Of a stretch of DNA of 64,000 nucleotides, positions 33,901 through 45,900 are shown piece by piece. Position 1 is the stretch's first letter. The number at the start of each line of letters is the position of its first letter. A program made the translations under genes and the position numbers. Below the pieces are notes generated by a model. It was given only the letters and a program-made list of their open reading frames with translations. It searched no databases and was not told where the DNA came from. The stretch comes from Mesorhabditis belari (Eukaryota > Nematoda > Chromadorea > Rhabditida > Rhabditidae), in contig CAUEEP010000939.1 of assembly GCA_958450365.1 (NCBI GenBank), positions 2,108,001 through 2,172,000 of the forward strand, read 5' to 3'.

Positions 33901-36900
33901 CACAAAGTACACAAAGTCTAGCCAAGATTTGGTTAGTCAAAAACGATGAAATTCAAAAGCTGATTAGTTTTTTCAAAAAATTTTTTAATTTGTTTCTCTG
34001 TAGAATATTTATATACAAATTGTGTAGAAAAAAAGGTACAAATCATGCAAAAAAAAAGGCAAATTTTGGCCAAAAAAAGGAAAAGTAGACCCGTTTCCAC
34101 TTTTGGAGAACATTTGGGCGATTTTTGATGAACGATGATCGAGTTTTTGGATAAACAAAAGCGAATCGAGGCAAAGAAAATAACAAAACATGCAAAACGT
34201 GCAAGAAAAAGACGAAAATTCAAATCAAAAATCACCATTTTTTTTAAGGGAAAAATTCGAATCCTAAGAGAAATTTTGAAAGTTTTTTTTTGACTGACGG
34301 GAAAACTACAGTAGAATGTCTGCTTTTTCTTTTACTACTCTGGGATACTATAGCTTTATTGCTGTCCTCCGGTATCTATAGCTTTTGCATGCATTTTGTT
34401 CTCTTGCAAAAGCGCGAGCTCGATTTCTGACAAGAAGACATGGGCACAAATTATGAAAATGACGAACTGTCACGCGACAAACGCTTTTAACTTGCTTTAA
34501 ATCTACCAGATTGATATGATCTATAGCTCAAAAGATAGAGAAGCTCAAGAGCTTCTGAATGAACTAAAGCACACCCAGAAATATCAATCCTAAAGAAAGT
34601 TACAGTGGTTTGTAGTCTGACTACGCGTGAGTACGGTTACTTCCACTACAAGCCACTGTAACTTTCTTTAGCATTGACATTTTTCAGTGTGCTTTAGTTT
34701 ATTCAAAAGCTCATGAAATTCTCTATCTTTTGAGCTATAGATGATCACAATCTAGTAGATTTAAAGCAAGTTAGAAGCATTTGTAGTAGACTTGTAACGA
34801 AAACATCTGTGGTCTTTTTGCCATTGGCAATTTAAGGTTTTTCTCAGCACCAACCCTTCGATTTTGACTATTTTGACTATCATTCAATGCAGAATAAAAT
34901 TCTGCGTCGAATGATACCACAAATCAACTCAAAATGTCATTTCCATGCAAAGTTATGAGGCAAAATGTTAAGTCCCACCCATAATGGACAGGGTTTAGGT
35001 TTTTAGCCAATAACTTTGCATGGATACTATATTTTGAGATGATTTTGGTATCATTCGACGCAGAATTTTATTCTGAATCGATTGATAGTTAAAACAGTCA
35101 AAAGCAAAGCGTTGGCGCTGAGAAAAAGACAAAAAACTAAAGGCAAAAATATCGACAGACAAAATCACTAGTAAAAAAGACAAAAAAGGACTTCTGTTTT
35201 CGTTAGCAGTCTATCTTTGTGCCCATGTCTATGACTAAAAAGACTACAAAAGACTACAAATGACTGACAACACCGTCCTGTACGGCCTCCTGTTCACTCT
35301 CCACCAATCTTTCCTCATCTTTTCTTGCTCGACTTCCCAATTGTTTCCCATTTTTCTCTCCAAATCCCAATCCACTCATTCTCCTCACAATTCCCGTCAA
35401 CATCGTCTCTCTTTTTTCTTCGTCCACCGTTTTCCTGGATTTCTCTGAAGCCGGCCTTCTCACCAAAATCGGTGACATCATATCGGGCGGTGTTGGAATG
35501 TGATCAGATTTTCTACGAATACAATTCTTTCTCTTTAACCCAGCACTAGCCCCCAGCACCTCTTCTAAAGGAATGAAAAAATCGACGACTAATGAATCGA
35601 TTGTAATTGGATAAGCTTTTAAATGTCTTGCTTTACAAGAGCAAATTGTTGAATGTTGGGGTTTTGGGAGAAGTGGCAGGAGTTTTGAGAGAAGTTTATA
35701 TGGGTTTTGTGAGCTTTGTGAGCTTTTTGGGCTTTGGCTTTGTGGAGAATTTTGTGTTTTCGGTCGAAGGGGACAATCGGGAACACACGAGCATTCCTTA
35801 CCCTGTTTTGGGGCACGAGAAATCCCTTTCTCGAAGACGTCCATCCATTTTGCGCGATCGGATTTGTTTCGGAATTGCAACTCCATCAGCATTGGCTGAA
35901 TTTAAGCATTATTGAATAGCAGACATCTTCTAGATCTTCTAGATCTTCTAGGTATCTGCTAGAGATCTTCTAGAGATCTTCTAGATCTTCTAGATCTTCT
36001 AGATCTTCTAGATCTTCTAGATCTTCTAGAGATCTGCTAGAGATCTGCTAGAGATCTTCTAGAGATCTGCTAGAGATCTTCTAGATCTTCTAGATCTTCT
36101 AGGTATCTGCTAGAGATCTTCTAGAGATCTGCTAGAGATCTTCTAGATCTTCTAGATCTTCTAGATCTTCTAGATCTTCTAGAGATCTTCTAGGGATCTT
36201 CTAGAGATCTTCTAGATCTTCTAGATCTTCTAGAGATCTTCTAGAGATCTGCTAGAGATCTGCTAGAGATCTTCTAGAGATCTTCTAGATCTTCTAGATC
36301 TTCTAGATCTTCTAGATCTTCTAGAGATCTGCTAGAGATCTGCTAGAGATCTTCTAGAGATCTGCTAGAGATCTTCTAGATCTTCTAGATCTTCTAGAGA
36401 TCTTCTAGATCTTCTAGATCTTCTAGAGATCTTCTAGAGATCTGCTAGAGATCTGCTAGAGATCTTCTAGAGATCTTCAAGATTTCATTGAACTTTTATA
36501 ACCATTTTTTCTTTCAAAGCTAAAGATTAATTTCTGAATTTGTTATTTGATGGAAATACGAAAAGAAACGAATTTTCTGTCAGTCTTTTTGAACACTTTT
36601 TCTACCTTATTCTATAACTAACTATTAGATATAAGATCTTAGCTTAGCTTAGCTTAGCTAACTTAGCTAACGAACTTAGCTAACAATAGCTAACATTTAA
36701 GCTTACTTTAAATGATGAAGACATCAAATGAGTACTCCATCCACGCTCGATCGCTCTTGGATACAAAGTAGCGACAGCAAAAACAGCTTGTTCCTGAAAG
36801 ATTTAGATTTAGAACTAGATCTAGAACTAGATCTAGAATTAGATCTAGAATTAGATTTAGAATTAGATCTAGAATTGGATCTAGAATTGGATTTAGCTCT

Positions 36901-39900
36901 AGATTTAGATTTAGAATTAGATTTAGAATTAGATCTAGAATCAGATCTAGGATTAGATCTAGAATTAGATTTAGAATTAGATCTAGAACTAGATCTAGAA
37001 CTAGATCTAGAATTAGATCAAGATTTGGATCTAGAATTAGATCTAGAACTAGATCTAGAATTAGATCTAGTTTTAGATCCAGAATCAGATCTAGAATTAG
37101 ATTTAGATTTAGCTCTAGATTTAGCTCTAGATTTAGCTCTAGAATTAGATCTAGAACTAGTTCTAGTTCTAGAATAAGATCTAGAATATTTAAATCTAGA
37201 ATCGTAAGATTTCAAAACTAATTCAAGATCTATATCTAAAGATTTCAATATCGAAACTATGAATTTATTCAACTCGACCTGTGGAAAGAAGACGTATCTC
37301 TGTTGTCTCTTCTGGAGAAAGACGAGAATGTCGTCGAAAAGGATCAAAGTACCTATGGAAACAATTGATTGACGATTACTGTAGATTACTGTAGACTACT
37401 GTAGACTATTGTAGACTATTGTAGACTATTGTAGACTATTGTAGACTATTGTAGACTATTGTAGACTATTGTAGACTATTGTAGACTATTGTAGACTATT
37501 GTAGACTATTGTAGACTATTGTAGACTATTGTGACTGCCGGGCGTAGACATGTCTACTGCCGGCTGCTGTAGACTTGTGACTGTGCTTTGTGACTTTGTG
37601 CTACTGGCTTGAGACTATTGTAGACTATTGTAGACTATTGTAGACTATTGTAGACTATTGTAGACTATTGTAGACTACTGTAGACTATTGTAGACTATTG
37701 TAGACTACTGTGGACTAATGTAGAACATTTTTTTAAATATTCAGCTAACTTACAACTTGTGTCCCCATTGAATTTATCGGAGCCAATCGGTTTCACGGTC
37801 ACTTGGCCGATTCCGAGGATTTTTCGGCCTTCGCCCTCACTTTTGTCCGAGCTTAGGTCGGTCATCTAAAATTTTTGATTTGCAAAGTATTTATGCAAAT
37901 TTAGGAAGCGCTACTGCATGTAATTAAGACTACAGTACACTTGGCGCCGATTGTGAGACATTTGATACGCGCCTCGCTCCTTTTTGACAATCTAACTTTC
38001 TAACTTTGAGCTCAAATATCTTGATGTTAAGTTGTCCAATTTAAATGTCCTTGGTATCATTTGATGCGCCAAGTCTTTCTCTTTCGATTGGTACAAAAAC
38101 TGTTTAAATTGGACACCCGAACACCGAGATATTTGAGTTCAAAGTTGGATATTCAATGGCAAAGGGGCGGGGCGCCTTTTATACCCGGCAAAAGGGGCGG
38201 GGCACGTATAAAAGGCGCCCCGCCTCCCAGATCTAATTTCTTTTAATATCTAAGACTTTGTATCGAAAAAAAACTTACATAAAAATCGACTAGCGGCATC
38301 GTGGCATCGTTTGTGGCGATTTTCGTCCTCGCCGTCCAGTCAATCCGTCTGAAAATAAGATTTTTCAGAAACACACATTATTTTATCTAAAGATTTAGGT
38401 TTCTATTAGCTAGATATACAAATTTTATGCAAATTTCATGTAAATTATCCAAATCTCATCCAAATCCATCCAAATCCATCCAAATCTTATCCAAATCCAT
38501 CAAATTTCATCCAAATCTCATCCAAATCCATCCAAATCAATCCAAATCTCATCCAAATCTCATCCAAATCCATCAAATTTCATCCAAATCTCATCCAAAT
38601 CCATCCAAATCTCATCCAAATCTATCCAAATCCATCCAAATCCATCAAATTTCATCCAAATCTCATCCAAATCCATCCAAATCCATCCAAATCTTATCCA
38701 AATCCATCAAATTTCATCCAAATCTCATCCAAATCTCATCCAAAGCTCATCCAAATCTCATCCAAATCTCATCAAATCATACAAATCCATCCAAATCTCA
38801 TCCAAATCTCATCCAAATCTATCCAAATCTCATCAAATTATACAAATTTCATTCAAATCCATCCAAATCCATCCAAATCCATCCAAATCTATCCAAATCA
38901 ATCCAAATCAATCCAAATCTCATCCAAAACCATTCAAATTCCCTTACTCTCTAATAATCTCCCAGGTTTTCGTCATTTGCGACACGCAAAGCGCTTGATC
39001 GATCCGAGACGCGAAACCCTTGGCTGCCTGAAATGGAAATTGTCATTATGCAGATTGCTTATGCAAATTTATCTAAATATATTTAGAAAATAGATTTAAA
39101 CTAGACTAAACTATATTTAAACTAGATTCAAACTAGATTGAAACTAGATTCAAACTAGATTCAAACTAGATTTAAACTAGATTTAAACTAGATTTAAACT
39201 AGATTTAAAAACCCTACCATAACCGCCGCGTAATTGAGATCTTTTCGAGCGTCATTGAGATCATTTTTCTGAATGTCTTGAAGAATCAGATGGTAACGCG
39301 TTGTTCGGGCCATTGCCTGGAAAAAATTTCAGATTTTATTGAAAATGCATATTCACAAGGAGAGGAAACTGAAAATGAATATACTCAACTGAATGTGGTC
39401 AAATCAAATGAGCCATTCGACGCAGAATCTCACGCTGATCATTCTGCTGCTTTCTTTTTGGCTAGAGAGCACTCTGTCAAAAGTTATCGGGGTTTCAAGT
39501 TTTGTAAGGGGTTTCAAAAATCGAAGCGCGACATTAAAATTGTCTTCCTCGGGGTGACCTGTTGCAGCAAAATGGTGACCAGTTGCAGCACTGGCCGAGT
39601 GGTAGTGGGCCAACCGCAAGGCTAGGGCTGAAGGCCAGAGCTCTCAGGCTCGAGTCCGGTAGTTGCCTTGAGCCTTGAGCCTTGAGCCTTGAGCCTTGAG
39701 CCTTGAGCCTTGAGCCTTGAGCCTTGAGCCTTGAGCCTTGAGCCTTGAGCTATTAGTGGTGTGCCAAATGATATGCGATTGTGCGACACACAGAGAACAC
39801 ACAAGGTATTAAAACCTAAAAAGAGACGAAAGACAATCAGCTACCGGACTCGAGCCTGAGAGCGCTGGCCTTCAGCCCTAGCCTTGCGGTTGGCCCACTA

Positions 39901-42900
39901 CCACTCGGCCAGTGCTGCAACTGGTCAACTGCAACTGGTTCAACGTTCAGCGGTTTGATTTTTCAGAACCTTCAGTTTTTCAAAACAAAACCTACAAAAC
40001 TTACAAAACTTTAAACGCCTATAACTTTTGACAGAGTGCTCCGTAGCAAAAAAGAAAAACAGCAAAATGATCAGCGTGAAATTCTGCATCGAATGGCTAA
40101 TTTGATTTGGCCACATTCAATTGACTTTTCCTTGTCAGCCATAATTTTATATAGATATTGAGCTAAAACTCACTCTTGTCATTAGTGATTTGAACTTCTC
40201 AAACTTTCGATACCAAGGATCGGATTGAACGAGGTTCTGGAAATGTTTAGTTTAGAATGCTTAGAATCAACTCGTGCATTTTGTGCTCTCATCTAAACCC
40301 ATCCTTTCTAGTGCACTGAATTTTTCTGAATTTTTGTGCCTTGGAAAATGAAGAATTCTATACGCCAGGAAGGGAAGTTTAAAGCTTAGAGATTAGAGAT
40401 TAGAGATTAGAGATTAGAGGTTAGAGATTAGAGATTAGAGGTTAGAGATTAGAGATTAGAGCCTAGAGCTTAAAGCTTAGAGCTTAGAGCTTAGACCTTA
40501 GAGCTTAGCTTAAAGCGTAGAGCTTAGAGCTTAGAGCTTGGAGATTAAAGCTTAGAGCTTAAAGCTTAGAGCTTTAAGGAGCTTAAAGAAGTTTGCAGAG
40601 AGTTTAAAAGCACAAAAGCTCAGTAGATAAAGCCTTTAAATGATAAATAACCAATAAAACGTACATCAAGATATTTCCTAAACAGCGCTCTTTCTTTCAA
40701 TTCCTCCAATTTCTTCTCGCTTTCTTCTTTGTTTACCCCAAATGTCGTATAGGCATTGACAGCACGAGCTGTGTGTTCTCCAGACTCGGAGAGCTGAAAA
40801 TTCAAGTTTATTGGGCTAAAGGCCAGATTTTTGAAAACAGATTTTTCTAATATCTGAGATCTTTTGATCTAATTTCTTTCTTTGATCTTTTGTCTAATAT
40901 CCAATTCTTATAAAACTACAAAGTGCGTTAAAATCACGGCGACACCTTTTCAGCAAATTGAATGCCAAACGCCGCAATCAATTCCAAAACCTTAACTCTT
41001 ATATAGAGAATTAAAGCCTGAATCCTTGCCTACATTTCTGTAGAAAAAGATCTTTGATTCGAGTTATGCAGCCGATTTTTCAGACCCTCAAATGAGCTCA
41101 CTCTCACTCCCCGACTGGTCGGTTAGGGCTCATTTGAGGATCTGAAAAATCGGCTGCATAACTCTAATCAAAGATCTTTTTCTACAGAAATGTAGGCAAA
41201 GATTCAGGCTTCAATTCTCTATATAATACTTAGGGTTTTGAATTGATTGCAGCGTTTGGCATTCAATTTGCTGAAAAGGTGTCGCCGTGATTTTGACGCA
41301 GCCTCTCTTATCCAATTCTTTAGTCTAATATCGAATTGCACTCACAAACCTCTTCAACAATGATGTCAGCGATCGTCTCAACTTGATCTTTTTCCTTTTG
41401 TCTCTCCGTCAAGCGATGAAGCAAATTGATATGGAAAACGAGTAATGCGTCAAGCACATCGGGGATCAGGATGTCGATCTGAAATCGAAGATTGTTTAAG
41501 ATCGAAACAATCCAAAAAATTGGATATAACAATGTGAATTTGCATTGGATTGAATTTGGATTGTACATGACGTTGCCAGCTCCTAAAGCCAGCTCTTGAC
41601 CAGCTCCTGAAAAACGTTAGATTGGCTGGATTCCGAGTGGTACAAAGGATTCCTAGTGGTTCCAGTCAATCTAACGTTTTTCAGGAGCTGGTCAAGAGTT
41701 GGTCCAGAGTTGGCTTTAGGAGTTGGTCAAGAGTTGGTGAAGAGTTGGCTTTAGGAGCTGGTCAAGAGTTGGCTTTAGGAGCTGGTCAAGAGTTGGCTTT
41801 AGGAGCTGGTCAAGAGTTGGTCAAGAGTTGGCTTTAGGAGCTGGTCAAGAGTTGGCTTTAGGAGTTGGTGAAGAGTTGGCTTTAGGAGCTGGTGAAGAGT
41901 TGGCTTTAGGAGCCGGTGAAGAGTTGGTCAAGCGTTGGCTTTAGGAGCTGGTCAAGAGTTGGCTTTAGGAGCCGGTCAAGAGTTGGTCAAGAGTTGGCTT
42001 TAGGAGCTGGCAACGTCATGTACAAACAGCAAAAATTTCCCCTCCACGATTAGGTTTCTCTGTGTTTCTTATTCTTATTGAATGCAGAACAAAATTAGCT
42101 ACATTTTTTTATACTTATATTAATACTTCTATATTAATCTAGAATAGAGAGTTGACTTTAAATGCAAATTTCCCCAACCTCATATTGTCCAAGGGATAAA
42201 TCGTGAGCATCTTCTAGAAATCGAGTTCGATATGCTTGCTTGAGAAAAGCCAAATTTGCGCAATGTTGTTTTTCCGTTGAAATCAATTCTAAAAGAAGAA
42301 TTTAGATCAATATTACGATAAATATATAGATATAGTACAATAGTACAAGAGTACAAGAGTACAAGAGTACAATAGTACAATAGTACAAGAGTACAAGAGT
42401 ACAATACTTTACTCTTTACTTTACAATAGTACAATCGATTTTTAAACCTTTTTTCATCAAAAATTGTATCAGATTTGGTCGACAAAGAGGCCTCCAAAGG
42501 AAAGAAAAGCCGTCTCGAAAGGGGAGACCGGGATGCTCTTGTGGCCGAGTGGTTAGCCCTTTGTTTTCCCGTCCACTCATCGCTGGTTCGATCCCAGTCG
42601 GCGTTTAAGTTGAACGACATTTCGGCCAATAAGCCAAATGTACGTGGGACAAAAACGCGAAAGCTTACGGTGTAGACTTTACGTATGTTGGAAAAGCAAG
42701 AACTTTCTAACATCCCGGGTTTACGCAACATTTTGCGATTAAAGAAAATAGCTTTTGGATAAAGATAAGCTTCTGGAAACTTTTTGAAGCTTTTGGAGGC
42801 TTTTGGAAGCTTTTGAAAGCTTTTGGAGGCTTTCTGATGCTCTTGGAAGGTTTTGAAAGCTTTTGGAGGCTTTTGGAAGCTTTTGAAAGCTTTTGGAGGC

Positions 42901-45900
42901 TCTTGGAGGCTCTTGGAAGCTTTTGAAAGCTCTTGGAAGCTTTTGGAGGCTCTTGGAAACTTTTGAAAGCTTTTGGAGGCTTTTGGAAGCTTTTGGATCA
43001 GATTTTTCAAGAGATTTTGTATTTTTAGAGATTTTTCATCAGTTTTATCATCAAATTCAACTCTTTACCGTATATTTTATCCTGTCTGAGCACTTCTTTT
43101 GCCACCATGGAATCAGTGCGAAATTTCTTCGACCAAGAATTGTATTCATCGGCATCAAACAAGCCAAAACGTGACCATAAAGGCAGTTCTCTGAAAAGAA
43201 ACTTCTATTCAATGCGATTTGAATCTAAAAAGTTATCTAGACCAAAAAATTATTCAAAAATTCGCTTAAAAAGAGAATAACAATACTGTGATAGAAACAC
43301 TACCGTGATAGAAAGCTAAAATGAGTCCTTAGATGTCCTTAAACATGGTTAAACTATTCTTAAACATTCTTAAACATTCTTAAACATCTTTAAACATGTT
43401 TAGACATGTTTAGACATGTTTAGACACCTTTAGACATCTTGACTTTTAGACATCTTTAGACATCTTTAAACGTCCTTAAACTATTCTTAAACTATTCTTA
43501 AACATGCTTAAACATTCCTAAACGTTTTTAAACATCTTTAAAGCATTCTTAGACATTCCTAAACCATTCTTAGACATTCCTAAACCATTCTTAAACATTC
43601 TTTAAACATCTTTAGACATTCTTAAACATTCTTAAACTATTCTTAAACATTCTTAAACATTCTTAAACATTCTTAAACATGCTTAAACATTCCTAAACGT
43701 CTTTAGACATCTTTAGACATCTTTAGACATTTTTAGACATCCTTAAACTATTCTTAAACATGCTTAAAGCATTCCTAGACATTCTTAAACATTCTTAAAC
43801 TATTCTTAAACATTCTTAAAGCATTCTTAGACATTCCTAAACTATTCTTAAACATCTTTAAACATCTTTAAACATCTTTAAACATCTTTAAACATCCTCA
43901 AACTATTCTTAAACTATCCTTAAACATTCTTAAACATTCTTAAACATTCTTAAACATCCTTCAACTATTCTTAGACATCCTTAGACATCCTTAAACTATT
44001 CTTAAACATGCTTAAACATTCTTAAACATTCCTAAACGTCTTTAAACATCTTTAAAGCATTCTTAGATATTCCTAAACCATTCTTAAACATCTTTAGACA
44101 TCTTTAGACATCTTTAAACATTTTTAAACATCTTTAAACATTTTTAAACATCTTTAAACATCCTCAAACTATTCTTAAACTATTCTTAAATCATTCTCAA
44201 CCTTTTCCAACTAAAATAACATGTTTAGCCTGCCTATAATCAAACAAAAACGAAAAATCATCCAAAAGTACTTGACTTTTCGTTCTATTCTATCAGAAAT
44301 TTAGAAAAAAAAGCTTACAATTGCAATCTAGACGGCCTCTCGGGCATTCCTTCTTCAAAATCAGTGAGCGGACCACTGCTAGTTGGGGACATGCACGAAG
44401 CGAGATCATCAGGAAGGCCTAAAATCATGTCAGTAATGCAAATCAAATTGTTTATCGAACAAGGCACAGAGTCAAGCTGACTTCCCAAGTTCAGCTTAGG
44501 TCAGTGGAGCTGACCTCGAATCAAAAAAAACCAGCTTAACTCTCTGTGCCTTGTCATCTTTTAAAGTAATCCTAAAGCTTGGCTTTTTCCGCTTGGCTTG
44601 GCTTATACTTTGTGCTTCAAAAGGCAACCTTCCTAGTGCACTGAGATCTCTATTAGATCTCGATTTTCTCGTGGAATCCCAAGAAAAGCAAGAAACCAGT
44701 GCACCAGAAGGTTGTGTTTAAACATTTTCTCAACACAAAGTACAAAGTACCAAGTACAAGTACAAAGTACAAAGTACAAAGTACCAGTACCAAAGACAAA
44801 GTACAAAGTACCAAGTACCAAGTACAAAATACAAAGTACCAGTACCAAAGACAAAGTACAAAGTACCAAGTACCAAGTACAAAGTACCAAGTACAAGTAC
44901 AAAATACAAAGTACCAGTACAAGTACAAAGTACCAGTACCAAGGACAAAGTACCAAGTACAAAGTACCAGTACAAGTACAAAGTACCAGTACAAGTACAA
45001 AGTACAAAGTACAAAGTACCGGTATCAAGTACCAAGTACAAAGTACAATGTTCGTTTGAGTATTGAGTACAATTTCTGAGTCATTAAATCAAAAAGCTGG
45101 TCATTTTTGAGCTCTCTAAAACCCTTGCCATTCTGTCGATTGAGACTCGGGCGTGGCAACGAGAAATAGCTAGAAATCGATGTATTCGCTGACGACTGGC
45201 TGTCCCTTTCCGATCGTTTCAAATGTTGTCGAAGGGTTGAAATGTGATTGTGATGATCGTCGTGTCCATTCTCCGACCCGTCCTCTTCTTGGGACACCTC
45301 TTTCTTCACTTTTCCAATTCCCAATGACTTTTTTAAGCCACCAATCGCCAGTGAGACGACCCGCCTGGGCAGAGGTGGAGCGCTGCTGTCCCGGCTTTGG
45401 CTCTGAGAATTCAGAATTACAGAATTAACAAGGTAACACACATTTCCAAGCTAAACCTAATTTCACCTTCATTTTCTCAACCATTTCTTGGTCGATTACT
45501 CTCAAATTTTGTCTAGAAGCTGAAAATATTGATTTCTATCTGTAGACAAGAGCAATCGGTGAAGAAGCAATCAGAGCAATCGGCCAAGAAACGGTTGCAG
45601 AAGAGGAAATACAGATGGAATTAGGTTTAGCTTGGAATTTCTCATGTCTACCATGATCTCAAAGCACTAGAGCTCAGAGCAAAGCTCTAGAGCTCAGAGC
45701 AAAGCTCTAGAGCTCAGAGATCAAAGCTCTCAAAGCTCTGAAATCTAAAACCAAACCTCTTCCTTGTGCTCGGGTGATTTCGATCGACTTCTGCCAGTCG
45801 GATCGCTGACTCTTAGCGGCAAATCGCCCAGCAATGGCCTTTCCCTTAGAATCGGTTGTGACGCTTGTTTCTCCAACTCTTTCACCTCTTTTCCATCGCT

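Larger units (their letters stand above)
39385..40135. mobile_element. palindromic element O with tRNA-like arms
   Basis: Arms start GTGGTCAAATCAAATGAGCC and its inverse. Each arm ends in a tRNA-like block (TGGCCGAGTGGTAGTGG...GGCTCGAGTCCGG). A 7-bp GCCTTGA array sits near the axis. In RhoGEF intron 8. Confidence 0.85.
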
